Assembly: GCA_041694515.1 (NCBI GenBank)
Contig: JASMSZ010000135.1
Coordinates: 1-62,646 of the forward strand
Origin: Halanaerobium sp041694515
GTDB lineage: Bacteria > Bacillota > Halanaerobiia > Halanaerobiales > Halanaerobiaceae
Length of the DNA: 62,646 nt
Direction: 5' to 3'
Within the stretch, counting starts at the first letter, position 1; the number at the start of each line of letters is the position of its first letter. This document shows positions 14,666-23,958 of the stretch, in pieces. The notes under the pieces were generated by a model that was not told where the DNA came from, ran no database searches, and saw only the letters and a list, made by a program, of their open reading frames with translations. A program made the position numbers and the translations under genes.

Positions 14666-16877
14666 TTTTATCCTCCTTAAAATTAGATACATTTGCAATC
14701 AGGTCAAATAGATTTTCTTTAAAGATAAAATCTTTAAATGCCATAAAATTTTCCATTCGCCTGGATAATATATTATATCGTACTGAGCCTTTAAAGTCCA
14801 ATTCATTTTCATTATTTGCTGCTATTTCTTGCTGCTTCAGATGTTCTATTAATTTACTATTATATTTAATGTCTGACTCTGAAAATAAAAGAACTATTTT
14901 AATAGATTGAGCTTCAATATTTTTTTCAAATTTCTGCAGAATCTCATAAAAATGTTCCCAGGAAAATGGAAGTGAATAAAATATCAGCTGCGAAAAATCA
15001 TCCTGAAGTTCGAATTGGTTACCAAAAAAATAATGTTCTGGATAGTTCTGAGTAAAATAATTATTCTCCCTTTTATGATTAACATATACAGCAGCACTTC
15101 TGAGCCAGTTTTTATTAAGTAAACTCTTCAGAGTCCGGGTTTTATCTTCAGTATTTCTGTAATCATAAAAAAGATAATTATCCTTTTCAAATACTAAGGC
15201 TGTAGAAATATCCGTTTGAGAGCGATAATCTTCTACTTTCAGCTGAATGTTTTCCTGACCCCGCCAGCGGTTAATTTCTGGCTGGGCTATTAAATCAACA
15301 CTGGAAGTAGAAATTTCTTCAATTTGATCCCCCTGGTTAAAAGCAACAGCCTGAATCCCGTTTTCTAAATATATTTTCAGATGTTTATTTTCTTTTCCCA
15401 TCTGATAACACTTGTTACATTTTAGATTTCGAAATAAAAATTTAGGTGCTGGATTTGCAATACCAAAGGGCCTGAACTTTTCTAAATTCTGTATAAATTC
15501 TTTATTAACCCTGGATAGATCGAGATTAAGATCAACTTTTCTACTTTTTAAGAAATCTTCTGTCTCTAAATTTTCAATCAAATACTCTTTAAAAATATTT
15601 TTGAAATTATTAATCTTATCCGCCTTAATGGTTAAGCCCGCGGCAGCTTTATGGCCGCCAAAATTAAGAAGTTCGAACTGACAGTATTTTAAGGCCTGAT
15701 AAATATTGAGAGCTGAGATACTGCGGGCAGATCCTTTAGCAGTATTAGTTTCTTGATCTACAGCAAATAAGATTACAGGTAAATTATATTTTTCCAATAA
15801 TCTGGAAGCAGCAATCCCAATAATTCCAGAATGCCAGTCTGAATCAGCCAAAATAATAGACTTTTCATTTTCCAAATCAATATTTTCAATCTTCTTTTCA
15901 GCAGCCTGATAAATTCTTGCTTCCTGCTGCTGACGTTGTTTATTAATATCAATTAGTTTTTTTGCAATTTCTCTCAATTTCACTTCGTCTTTACCAATTA
16001 AAAGTTTTAATGCTTCTTCAGCATCATGGATTCTTCCCGCCGCATTTAATGGAGGTGCAATAATATAGCCTATCTGACCTGCACTTATTTTAGTTTTATC
16101 CAGTTTTAATTCTTCTATTAATATCTTAAGACCACTAACTCTATCTTCCTGAATTAATTTCAAACCATTTTTAACCAGGATTCTATTCTCATCTTTTAAA
16201 GGGGCAATATCTGCTACTGTTCCTAAAGCAGCTATCGGTAAAAGCTCCGACCTCATTTCTTTTACCAATTTAGGATTTAACGCCTGTGCCAGTTTAAAAG
16301 CAGTCCCTACCCCCGCAATTTCTTCTGCAAAATAATTTTCTTTCTGCACCAGATGATGATTAATCACCGCAGCTGCAGTAGGGAGTTTTTCCGAAGGGGT
16401 ATGATGATCAGTAATAATCAAATCTATCCCAATTTCTTTTAAATATTCAGCCTCTTTAAAAGCTGTTATACCACAGTCAACAGTAATAATTAAATCAATT
16501 TCTTTTGCTGCAATTTCTTTTAAAGAATTAATATTTAAACCATATCCATCTTTAATTCTATCCGGAAGAAAATAATTAACTTTAATATTATAGGCGCTGT
16601 CAAAGAATCGATATAAAAGCGAAGTTGAGGTTATTCCATCAACATCATAGTCTCCATAGATCAGAATCTTCTCTCTGTTTGCTGCAGCCTTTTCAATTCT
16701 CTTAACCGCCTTATCCATAGCAGGCAGCAAAAAAGGATCACTTAAATACTTTAAATCTGAATTTAAATATATTTCCTTTTCTAGTTGAGAATGAATGCCG
16801 CGCTCAGACAATAATTTATCCAAAAATCCTATACTTTCATTTTCTTGATATGAAAGCATTTTCCAAATTTTATTCAT
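14655..16877 (-). CDS. recJ: Single-stranded-DNA-specific exonuclease RecJ
   Basis: 5'-3' ssDNA exonuclease of recombination and mismatch repair. The DHH phosphoesterase core is clear: YGDYDVDG near residue 79-86, TVDCG near 132, and TDHHTP near 156-161. The DHHA1 motif LNFGGHKAAAGL lies near 405. A C-terminal region of about 200 residues, longer than the E. coli form, matches the extended Firmicutes RecJ. Length is 740 aa. GGTGAT precedes the ATG. It is the first gene of recJ-apt-rel-dtd. Confidence 0.95.
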   Translation of the reverse strand: MNKIWKMLSYQENESIGFLDKLLSERGIHSQLEKEIYLNSDLKYLSDPFLLPAMDKAVKRIEKAAANREKILIYGDYDVDGITSTSLLYRFFDSAYNIKVNYFLPDRIKDGYGLNINSLKEIAAKEIDLIITVDCGITAFKEAEYLKEIGIDLIITDHHTPSEKLPTAAAVINHHLVQKENYFAEEIAGVGTAFKLAQALNPKLVKEMRSELLPIAALGTVADIAPLKDENRILVKNGLKLIQEDRVSGLKILIEELKLDKTKISAGQIGYIIAPPLNAAGRIHDAEEALKLLIGKDEVKLREIAKKLIDINKQRQQQEARIYQAAEKKIENIDLENEKSIILADSDWHSGIIGIAASRLLEKYNLPVILFAVDQETNTAKGSARSISALNIYQALKYCQFELLNFGGHKAAAGLTIKADKINNFKNIFKEYLIENLETEDFLKSRKVDLNLDLSRVNKEFIQNLEKFRPFGIANPAPKFLFRNLKCNKCYQMGKENKHLKIYLENGIQAVAFNQGDQIEEISTSSVDLIAQPEINRWRGQENIQLKVEDYRSQTDISTALVFEKDNYLFYDYRNTEDKTRTLKSLLNKNWLRSAAVYVNHKRENNYFTQNYPEHYFFGNQFELQDDFSQLIFYSLPFSWEHFYEILQKFEKNIEAQSIKIVLLFSESDIKYNSKLIEHLKQQEIAANNENELDFKGSVRYNILSRRMENFMAFKDFIFKENLFDLIANVSNFKEDKNES

Positions 16878-16921
16878 TTATTATCACCAAAATCTATTAT
16901 TTATTAATTATTTATTCAAAA

Positions 16922-18586
16922 CTAATATTTGCCAGATCTAAAAATAGAAATTACAAGCAGCAGGCCAAGGATCCCTGCAAAAGAATACCCAATAAACCCT
17001 AAAAGAGGGATATTAAAGATAGTTGGTTCCATATTTGTCTGAATTAGTAAAGTTGAGCCAATTATCAAAGAAGCAATGATTAAACTCATAGAAAGTCGGT
17101 TTGAAATTATATCAATTCTTGAAATAAGATTCTCAAGATTAGTATGCCTAAAATTAATAGTGAAATTATCTTCCACAAGTTTGCTTAAAATAGTCTTTAA
17201 TTGATTATTTAATTCATGTTTTTTACGACCAAACTTCCAGATTTCAGATCCTACTCTGGAGATGATTTTATCCAACTGCATTCGGTCATCTAAAATATCA
17301 GAAATAAAACTTTTACCAACCTCAACTACATTAAAATTTGGATCCAGATCCTGTCCAACTCCCTCACTGACTGCAATAGCTCTAAATAACAGAAAGAAAT
17401 CCTGAGGCATTCTAATCTGATGTTCATAAATAAAATACTGCAGATCTTCAAAAACAGCTTTGATTTCTATATTAGCTAAATCACTGCCATAATATCGATC
17501 AAGAATTTTTTCCATATCAAGCTGAAATCTTCTGCGGTTAAAATCATCTGGCTTACTACCAAGGATTAGGATTACGTCCATTAAAACATTTATTTTCTTG
17601 TTAATCAGAGCATAAAAAAGCAGTGCCATTAGATCTCTATCTTCTTCTGTAATCCGACCTACCATTCCAAAATCAACATAGGCAATAGTTTTCTCACCGG
17701 TTATAAAAATATTACCAGGATGAGGATCAGCATGAAAAAAGCCATTAATCAAAACCTGTCTCATTAAAGCTTTGGCTCCTAGTTCAGCAATAAATTTATT
17801 ATGTGGATGACTCTGATCAACTTCCCTCAGTTTCATCCCTTTGATTTCTTCCATAATTAAAACATTAACAGTTGAAAGTTCGGAAAATACTTCCGGAGCT
17901 GTAATATAGGGATTATCTGCAAAATCACTGCGAAAACGAATAATATTGGCCATTTCGCCTTTAAAATTTAACTCATCTTTAATTGTCCTTTTAAATTCCT
18001 GTATAATTTCTAATGGTCTGATTACTGAATTAAACAAATTCCTTTCTTCAGCCTGTTTGGCCAGGTTTTCCATTATCTCAACATCTACACTAATTTTTTT
18101 ATCAATTCCAGGTCTTTTAACCTTCATAATAGCATTTCTGTTATTTTTTAAAACAACCTTATGTGTTTGAGCAATTGAAGCTGCTGCTGTTGCTTCTTTT
18201 TCGATTTTAATTATTTCACTTTCAAATTTATCTTCCATCTCAATTTTTAAGAATTTTTCTATTTCTTCAAAATCCTCGGGAGGAACTTTATCCTGCAGCT
18301 TTCTCATTTCCGCTATAAATACTGGCGGAAAAACATCAGCTCTGGTACTTAAAAGCTGGCCCAATTTAATATACGCCGGACCTAATTCCTGCAAAACTTC
18401 TCTAATTCTAACAGCAAGCATTTTACCGGTTGGTCTTTCTGCAGTATTTATTCTTTTTCTAAATGGTAAATATTTATTTAATTCAAGCTGAGAAATTATA
18501 AAACCAAGCCCATTTTTAACAAGAATCTGTGCGATTTCACTATATCTTTGAAAATGCCGGTAGTGTTTGGGTAAGTTCATATCCAT
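16922..18586 (-). CDS. AarF/UbiB-family atypical kinase
   Basis: A protein-kinase-like ATPase of the UbiB/ABC1/COQ8 family, about 554 aa. The KxGQ motif (YIKLGQLLSTR), the Ala-rich loop replacing the P-loop (AAASIAQTH), the NIF segment and the DFG metal site (AYVDFGMVG) are all present. Two hydrophobic helices close the C terminus, giving a membrane anchor. In other bacteria UbiB supports quinone synthesis or lipid handling. The ATG at 18586 is chosen because an upstream TTG start would run through the secF terminator hairpin. The ribosome binding site is weak, so the exact start is uncertain. Confidence 0.88.
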   Translation of the reverse strand: MDMNLPKHYRHFQRYSEIAQILVKNGLGFIISQLELNKYLPFRKRINTAERPTGKMLAVRIREVLQELGPAYIKLGQLLSTRADVFPPVFIAEMRKLQDKVPPEDFEEIEKFLKIEMEDKFESEIIKIEKEATAAASIAQTHKVVLKNNRNAIMKVKRPGIDKKISVDVEIMENLAKQAEERNLFNSVIRPLEIIQEFKRTIKDELNFKGEMANIIRFRSDFADNPYITAPEVFSELSTVNVLIMEEIKGMKLREVDQSHPHNKFIAELGAKALMRQVLINGFFHADPHPGNIFITGEKTIAYVDFGMVGRITEEDRDLMALLFYALINKKINVLMDVILILGSKPDDFNRRRFQLDMEKILDRYYGSDLANIEIKAVFEDLQYFIYEHQIRMPQDFFLLFRAIAVSEGVGQDLDPNFNVVEVGKSFISDILDDRMQLDKIISRVGSEIWKFGRKKHELNNQLKTILSKLVEDNFTINFRHTNLENLISRIDIISNRLSMSLIIASLIIGSTLLIQTNMEPTIFNIPLLGFIGYSFAGILGLLLVISIFRSGKY

Positions 18587-18607
18587 ATTATCACAGCCTT
18601 TTTTAAA

Positions 18608-18640
18608 GTTAGAAACCCCTCCAAAATTCAAGGAGGGGTT
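18608..18640 (-). terminator. Rho-independent terminator after secF
   Basis: Minus-strand hairpin with 9-bp arms AACCCCTCC / GGAGGGGTT and a 9-nt loop, followed by a T-rich stretch. It separates the sec operon from ubiB and shows that a TTG start proposed inside the hairpin is not the real ubiB start. Confidence 0.8.
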
Positions 18641-18664
18641 ATAGTCTTAAGTATTTTCTAGTTA

Positions 18665-19525
18665 TTATTTGCTGATTCTTTCCTGCCAGGTTACCAACAA
18701 AGGACTGGCTACAAAGATTGAAGAATAAGTTCCAGCAAACATTCCAATAAAGAGAGCTAACATAAATGTCTGAATTGAAGCTCCTCCAAAGAAATAAATG
18801 GCTAAAATTGTAATCAAAGTAGTTATTGAAGTATTAATGGATCTTGGTAAAGTATCAACAACTGCAGTATTAGCCTGTTTTATAAACGGAACTTTATGCA
18901 TCAGCTTCATATTCTCACGAATTCTATCAAAAATAACAATTGTATCATTAATAGAATAACCTATAATTGTAAGAATTGCGGCTACAAAAGGAGTATTTAT
19001 TTCTCTACCTAAAATAGCAAAAATACCTATAGTAATTAAAACATCATGCATCAGAGTTATGATAGATACAGCTGCAAATCTAAACTCAAATCGAAAAGAA
19101 ATATAAGCAACTATAGCAATAGAGGCTGCAATCATAGCCAGTAAAGCATTAATTCTTAACTCTCTCCCAATAGTTGGTCCAACCATTTCTGTTCTCAACA
19201 TTTCTGCAGACTCAAATTCCTGTTTAATTGCATTATCAACAGCAACAATTTCTTCTGATTCCAGGGTTTTTGCTCTGATAATCACACCATGTTCCCCTGC
19301 AGATTCAGCCTGTTGAATTTTGCTGTCAGCTGCTATTTCAATTCTTTCTAAAACCCCTCTAACTTCAGATGCTGTAACATTTTCATCAAAACTAAATTCC
19401 ATTAATGTTCCACCATTAAAATCAATTCCTAAATTCAGACCATTTATTAATAAAAACAATAACCCAATAACAATTACCGAAAGCGAAATTGTATACCAAA
19501 TTTTTCTTTTTCCTAGAATATCCAC
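18665..19525 (-). CDS. secF: Protein translocase subunit SecF
   Basis: RND-type accessory subunit that uses the proton or sodium gradient to help SecYEG export. The 286-aa protein has a first membrane helix (about 10-30), a periplasmic domain beginning GIDFNGGTLMEF, and five more helices with the family motif IGYSINDTIVIFDRIRE. The start is GTG at 19525 with AAGGGG 8 nt upstream; that site is in the last codons of secD, four bases away. Longer in-frame starts lie inside secD and add no family-like residues. Confidence 0.96.
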   Translation of the reverse strand: MDILGKRKIWYTISLSVIVIGLLFLLINGLNLGIDFNGGTLMEFSFDENVTASEVRGVLERIEIAADSKIQQAESAGEHGVIIRAKTLESEEIVAVDNAIKQEFESAEMLRTEMVGPTIGRELRINALLAMIAASIAIVAYISFRFEFRFAAVSIITLMHDVLITIGIFAILGREINTPFVAAILTIIGYSINDTIVIFDRIRENMKLMHKVPFIKQANTAVVDTLPRSINTSITTLITILAIYFFGGASIQTFMLALFIGMFAGTYSSIFVASPLLVTWQERISK

Positions 19526-19529
19526 TTTA

Positions 19530-20738
19530 TTACCCCTTTCTGACCCCGAAAGATTTATTTTCACGTAATAATTTACTACCTGCAAAAATATCAATTATAT
19601 TTCTGGTAACAAAAAAGGCAGTAAACATACTGACAATAATACCTATACCCAGAGTAACAGCAAAACCTCTAACTGTACCACTGGTAAAATAGGCCAGAAT
19701 AAGAGCAGTCATAATTGTTGTTACATTAGCATCAATAATAGTTGTATATGCTCTTCTAAATCCAGCATCAATAGCCGCTCTAAGTGTTTTACCTGATTTC
19801 AACTCATCTTTTATTCGTTCAAAAATAATAATATTCGCATCAACTGCCATACCAATAGAAAGAATTAAACCTGCAATACCAGGTAAAGTTAAAGTTGCCT
19901 GTAACCCTGCCATTGTTCCCATTAAAATCAGACCATAAATCGCGAGAATTACAGCAGCTAAAACTCCAGGAAATCTATAGTAGAATATCATATAAATAGC
20001 TACTAATAATAGACCAAGTAATCCCGCTCGGATACTCCTTTGAATTGAAATTTCACCAAGAGTAGGCCCCACTGTTCTGGTTTCTATAACCTCAACCGGA
20101 ACCGGTAAAGCACCTTCTCTGATCAGTACTGCATCCTTCTCAGCTGCCTGGATTGTTTCATAACCGGTAATTTGACCCCTTTCCTCAATTACAGCCTGAA
20201 CTGTAGGATTAGTCAGCAGTTCATCATCAAGATAAATACCGATTTTTTCTCCTATATATTGTCTTGTTATGTTCGCAAATTGCTCAGATCCCTCATCAGT
20301 TAAAGTAAAAGTAATTACAGGTCTACCATACTGATCATGATCAGCTCGTGCATCTTTAACCGCTTCCCCTGTCATTAATACTTCCCCGGCAGAATTTCTA
20401 AAAGTTAACATTGCAGTTCTACCGATTGTATTAATCGCTTCATTTGGACTATCTACCGCCGGCAGTTCTACAATAATCCTGTCACTTCCCTGCCGCTGAA
20501 TTAAGGGCTCAGTTAAACCCAACTGGTTAACTCGACGTTCAATTACACTTTGAATCCCTGACATAACCGTGTCGTTTATTTCTCTTTCTTCTGTAGGCTG
20601 AGCCTGTAAAACTATATGAGCTCCACCCTGTAGATCAAGGCCCAAGTTAATACCGTGCTGCATATATAAAAAGGCAGCAAAAGCAATTATAGCTAAAATA
20701 ATAATTAATTTAATTCTTCTTTTTTGTTTATACCTCAT
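19530..20738 (-). CDS. secD: Protein translocase subunit SecD
   Basis: Partner of SecF in the SecDF export motor. The 402-aa protein has an N-terminal helix, then GINLGLDLQGGAHIVL (the SecD signature), a periplasmic P1 domain, and the C-terminal membrane block with LPGIAGLILSIGMAVDANIIIFERIKDE. TAGGAGGA precedes the ATG. Length is typical of the shorter Firmicutes form. It is co-transcribed with secF downstream and with lepB and yajC upstream. Confidence 0.97.
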   Translation of the reverse strand: MRYKQKRRIKLIIILAIIAFAAFLYMQHGINLGLDLQGGAHIVLQAQPTEEREINDTVMSGIQSVIERRVNQLGLTEPLIQRQGSDRIIVELPAVDSPNEAINTIGRTAMLTFRNSAGEVLMTGEAVKDARADHDQYGRPVITFTLTDEGSEQFANITRQYIGEKIGIYLDDELLTNPTVQAVIEERGQITGYETIQAAEKDAVLIREGALPVPVEVIETRTVGPTLGEISIQRSIRAGLLGLLLVAIYMIFYYRFPGVLAAVILAIYGLILMGTMAGLQATLTLPGIAGLILSIGMAVDANIIIFERIKDELKSGKTLRAAIDAGFRRAYTTIIDANVTTIMTALILAYFTSGTVRGFAVTLGIGIIVSMFTAFFVTRNIIDIFAGSKLLRENKSFGVRKG

Positions 20739-20767
20739 TAAATAAATGTCCTCCTAACGATAAGCAA

Positions 20768-21313
20768 TTAATTTTCAAATGATAAATTATAATTCTGATG
20801 ATCAATAACTCTCATTTCAGTCAAAGGCCAGTAAACCCAGAAAGCTTTGCCTGAAATATCTTCATATTCAACAAACCCCACAATACTGGAAAATCTGCTG
20901 TCAGCACTATGGTTCCTGTTATCCCCCAAAACAAAAACACTTTTTTGGGGTACTTCATAAGGACCGAAATCCCCGATCATCTTTTCTGGCAGATAATTTT
21001 CCTTGATGGCTTCTCCATTGATATAAGTAGTACCGTCTTTAACATAAACAGTATCACCTGGGATACCTATAACTCTTTTAATATATTTCTTGTCGGGTGC
21101 TCCATCAGGAGTAAATACTATTATATCTCCTCTTTCAGGTGGGTGAAATCTATAAATAAATTTGTTGACAAATAATCTCTCTCCATCCTGAAGCGTATTA
21201 GCCATTGACCTTCCATCTACTACAAATGACTGGGCCACAAATGTAATAATAAAGAAGGCCAGTATACCTGCTATTACTAAAGATTGTAAAAACTCTTTAA
21301 TTGCATTTTTCAC
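20768..21313 (-). CDS. lepB: Signal peptidase I
   Basis: Membrane serine-lysine protease that cleaves signal peptides from exported proteins. The 181-aa protein has one N-terminal membrane helix, the catalytic Ser in GRSMANTL, the catalytic Lys in KRVIGIPGD, and the GDNRNHSADSR box. The short form with one helix is the Gram-positive type. The start is GTG at 21313 with GGGGG upstream; an earlier TTG overlaps that site. It lies between yajC and secD, which is an unusual position. Confidence 0.95.
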   Translation of the reverse strand: MKNAIKEFLQSLVIAGILAFFIITFVAQSFVVDGRSMANTLQDGERLFVNKFIYRFHPPERGDIIVFTPDGAPDKKYIKRVIGIPGDTVYVKDGTTYINGEAIKENYLPEKMIGDFGPYEVPQKSVFVLGDNRNHSADSRFSSIVGFVEYEDISGKAFWVYWPLTEMRVIDHQNYNLSFEN

Positions 21314-21343
21314 ATTATTTCCCCCAGTTCTCAACTAAATAAA

Positions 21344-21658
21344 TTATTCTTTTTCTGTTTCTTTTTCATCAGTATTTTCTAGTTTTTTACTGCTGTCACT
21401 TTTTTCTTCTACTCTTGAAATCGCACTTTTAACAAAATCAATATCAACATTGGAAGAAACTCTAACTCTAATATTGTTATCTTTAAGCTTAATTATTTTA
21501 CCTTTAATTCCACCTATAGTAACAATCTTATCACCAACACTAAGATTATCCAACATATTCTGATGCTCTTTTTTCTGTTTTTGTTGAGGTCTGATTAAAA
21601 AGAACCAAAAAATACCGAAAATTAAGACCCATGGTAAAATTGCATATAAATATTCCAT
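21344..21658 (-). CDS. yajC: Preprotein translocase subunit YajC
   Basis: Small accessory subunit of the SecDF complex, 104 aa. A single N-terminal membrane helix is followed by FFLIRPQQKQKKEHQNML, the classic YajC box, then the conserved GDKIVTIGGIKGKI segment. The C-terminal tail is Lys/Glu rich. The ATG has TAGGAGGA. It follows tgt, as in many bacteria, and heads the yajC-lepB-secD-secF block. Confidence 0.95.
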   Translation of the reverse strand: MEYLYAILPWVLIFGIFWFFLIRPQQKQKKEHQNMLDNLSVGDKIVTIGGIKGKIIKLKDNNIRVRVSSNVDIDFVKSAISRVEEKSDSSKKLENTDEKETEKE

Positions 21659-21760
21659 TAAATATCCTCCTAATTAATTTTTTGCTCTCATAACTAATTC
21701 AACAATAATTACAATATTCCTGCTAAATGAGAAATTTTATTTCAAAAAGAATTAAAAAAT

Positions 21761-22873
21761 TTATTTTAATTCATATTTATAATAAAATTCTTCTCTCAAG
21801 TTAATAAAGTTATCATCCTTAATCGCTTCTCTTATTTCTTCGGCAAGTCTGAGCATAAAATATAGATTATGGTAAGTTGTTAATCTAACTCCAAGAATTT
21901 CATTTCTTTTAAGTAAATGCCTAATATAACCACGAGTATAATTTTGACAGACATGACAGTCACACTCAGAATCAAGAGGAGAAAAATCTTCTTTGTAAGC
22001 TGCATTTCTAATTGTTTTTCGTCCCTGATGAGTAAAAACCTGTCCATGACGGGCAATTCTGGTCGGCATTACACAGTCAAACATATCTATTCCATAATAA
22101 ATCCCTTCAATTAAATCTTCTGGAGTACCAACCCCCATTAAGTATCGAGGTTTATCTTTAGGCATCAGAGAAGTTGTATAATCAAGCATTTTATACATTT
22201 CTGCCTTTGGCTCCCCTACACTTAAGCCGCCAATAGAATAACCGGGGAAATCTAACTTTGTTGTTTCCTCTACACTCTGTTTTCTTAGTTCTGGATAAAT
22301 TCCCCCCTGGATAATCCCAAATAGTGCCTGGCCTTCTGCCCCTTCCATTTCCATTTTACATCTTTCTGCCCAGCGCAGTGTTCTATTTAATGAATTTTCA
22401 ACATACTTCTGCTCAGCTGGATATGGGGGACATTCATCAAAAGCCATTACTATATCAGAACCTAAATTCTGCTGAATCTGCATCGATTTTTCGGGAGAAA
22501 TAAAATGTTTAGAGCCATCCAGATGGGACTGAAAATAGACTCCTTCTTCTTCGATTTCTCTTAGATCAGCCAGAGAAAAAACCTGATAACCACCACTATC
22601 AGTCAAAATCGGCCGATCCCAGTTCATAAACTGGTGCAGTCCGCCAGCTCTGGCTATCAAATCATCACCTGGTCTTAAATAAAGATGATAGGTGTTTCCC
22701 AGTATAATTTGAGATCCAATTTCTTTTAATTCTCTGGAGCTCATAGCCTTAACAGTTGCCTGGGTTCCTACAGGCATAAAAATTGGTGTTTGAATTTTAC
22801 CATGGTCTGTAGAAATCTCACCCAGTCTGGCCTGCGATTTCTTGTTTTCTTTAAATAATTTAAAATTGAACAA
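21761..22873 (-). CDS. tgt: tRNA-guanine transglycosylase (queuine/preQ1)
   Basis: Exchanges G34 of tRNA-His, -Asn, -Asp and -Tyr for preQ1, a step of queuosine synthesis. The 370-aa protein carries the active-site Asp in LTDSGGYQVFSL (about 90-101), the second Asp in IDMFDCVMPTR, and the zinc site CDCHVC with a downstream His. The start is TTG, with GGAAGGA upstream, one base after the queA stop. The queA-tgt pair is conserved. Confidence 0.97.
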   Translation of the reverse strand: MFNFKLFKENKKSQARLGEISTDHGKIQTPIFMPVGTQATVKAMSSRELKEIGSQIILGNTYHLYLRPGDDLIARAGGLHQFMNWDRPILTDSGGYQVFSLADLREIEEEGVYFQSHLDGSKHFISPEKSMQIQQNLGSDIVMAFDECPPYPAEQKYVENSLNRTLRWAERCKMEMEGAEGQALFGIIQGGIYPELRKQSVEETTKLDFPGYSIGGLSVGEPKAEMYKMLDYTTSLMPKDKPRYLMGVGTPEDLIEGIYYGIDMFDCVMPTRIARHGQVFTHQGRKTIRNAAYKEDFSPLDSECDCHVCQNYTRGYIRHLLKRNEILGVRLTTYHNLYFMLRLAEEIREAIKDDNFINLREEFYYKYELK

Positions 22874-22874
22874 A

Positions 22875-23918
22875 CTAATCTTCCTTCCTATTTAGAATCA
22901 GCATTGCATCACCCAGACTAAAGAACCTGAATTCCTCTTCCACAGCTCTCTGATAGGCTTTTAAAATAAATTCTTTACCAGCGAGAGCAGAAACAAGCAT
23001 CAATAAAGTCGATTTAGGAAGATGAAAGTTAGTAATTAAGGAATCAATTACTTTAAATTTATAACCAGGATAGATAAAAATATCAGTCCAGCCTTTATAT
23101 TCTCTCAATTGACCATCCCGGGCAGCAGACTCTAAAGTTCTGGTAACAGTGGTTCCAACCGCAACAATTTTATTACCATTTGCTTTAACCGCTTTAATTT
23201 TTTCTGCAGTTTCAGCAGAAATTTCTGCATATTCCTCATGCATCTCATGGTCTTCAATCTCTTCACTTTTAACCGGTCTAAAAGTACCCAGCCCAACATG
23301 GAGAGTAATATAGTCTAATATTATACCATAATTCTGAAGTTCTTCTAAAAGTTGATCAGTAAAATGAAGACCTGCTGTTGGGGCAGCTGCTGAACCTCTT
23401 TTTTGGCTGTAGACTGTTTGATAGCGCTCTGGATCATCTAACTTTTCATTAATATATGGTGGTAAAGGCATTTCCCCAAGTTTGTTTAGCACTTCTTCAA
23501 AATCATGATTTTCCTGATCCCAGCTGAATTCTACAATTCTGCCGCCAAAATCAGTATATTCTACAACTTCAGCTTCTAAAATATCTTCAAAATTAATCCT
23601 GACACCTTTTTTAGCTCTCCGTCCAGGACGAACTAAAACTTCCCAGCGTCCTTCAGCCAGCTCATTTAACAATAAAAGTTCGATTTCTGTTCCAGTTGGA
23701 ATCTTGGCTCCATACAACCTGGCAGGTATCACCCTGCTGTTATTCATAATAATCATATCACCAGGTTCCAGATATTCTTTTAAATTTTTGAAGATATTTT
23801 CTTCAATTTTATTTTCCTGTGGATTTAAAACCATTAATCTCGACTCATCTCTCTCAGGAAGGGGTTTTTGAGCAATTAACTCTTCCGGTAGATGATAATC
23901 AAATTCTTCTACTTTCAT
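22875..23918 (-). CDS. queA: S-adenosylmethionine:tRNA ribosyltransferase-isomerase QueA
   Basis: Transfers the ribosyl group of SAM to preQ1 in tRNA to give epoxyqueuosine. The 347-aa length and the motifs FDYHLPEELIAQKPLPERDESRL (split here as FDYHLPEELIAQ and PERDESRL), AAPTAGLHFT and TNFHLPKSTLLMLVSA identify it clearly. GGAGG precedes the ATG. It lies between ruvB and tgt, the common ruvCAB-queA-tgt order. No PreQ1 riboswitch is visible in the 40 bp upstream. Confidence 0.97.
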   Translation of the reverse strand: MKVEEFDYHLPEELIAQKPLPERDESRLMVLNPQENKIEENIFKNLKEYLEPGDMIIMNNSRVIPARLYGAKIPTGTEIELLLLNELAEGRWEVLVRPGRRAKKGVRINFEDILEAEVVEYTDFGGRIVEFSWDQENHDFEEVLNKLGEMPLPPYINEKLDDPERYQTVYSQKRGSAAAPTAGLHFTDQLLEELQNYGIILDYITLHVGLGTFRPVKSEEIEDHEMHEEYAEISAETAEKIKAVKANGNKIVAVGTTVTRTLESAARDGQLREYKGWTDIFIYPGYKFKVIDSLITNFHLPKSTLLMLVSALAGKEFILKAYQRAVEEEFRFFSLGDAMLILNRKED

Positions 23919-23958
23919 TTAAAAATTACCTCCAAAATCATTTAACTTAATAAAATAA

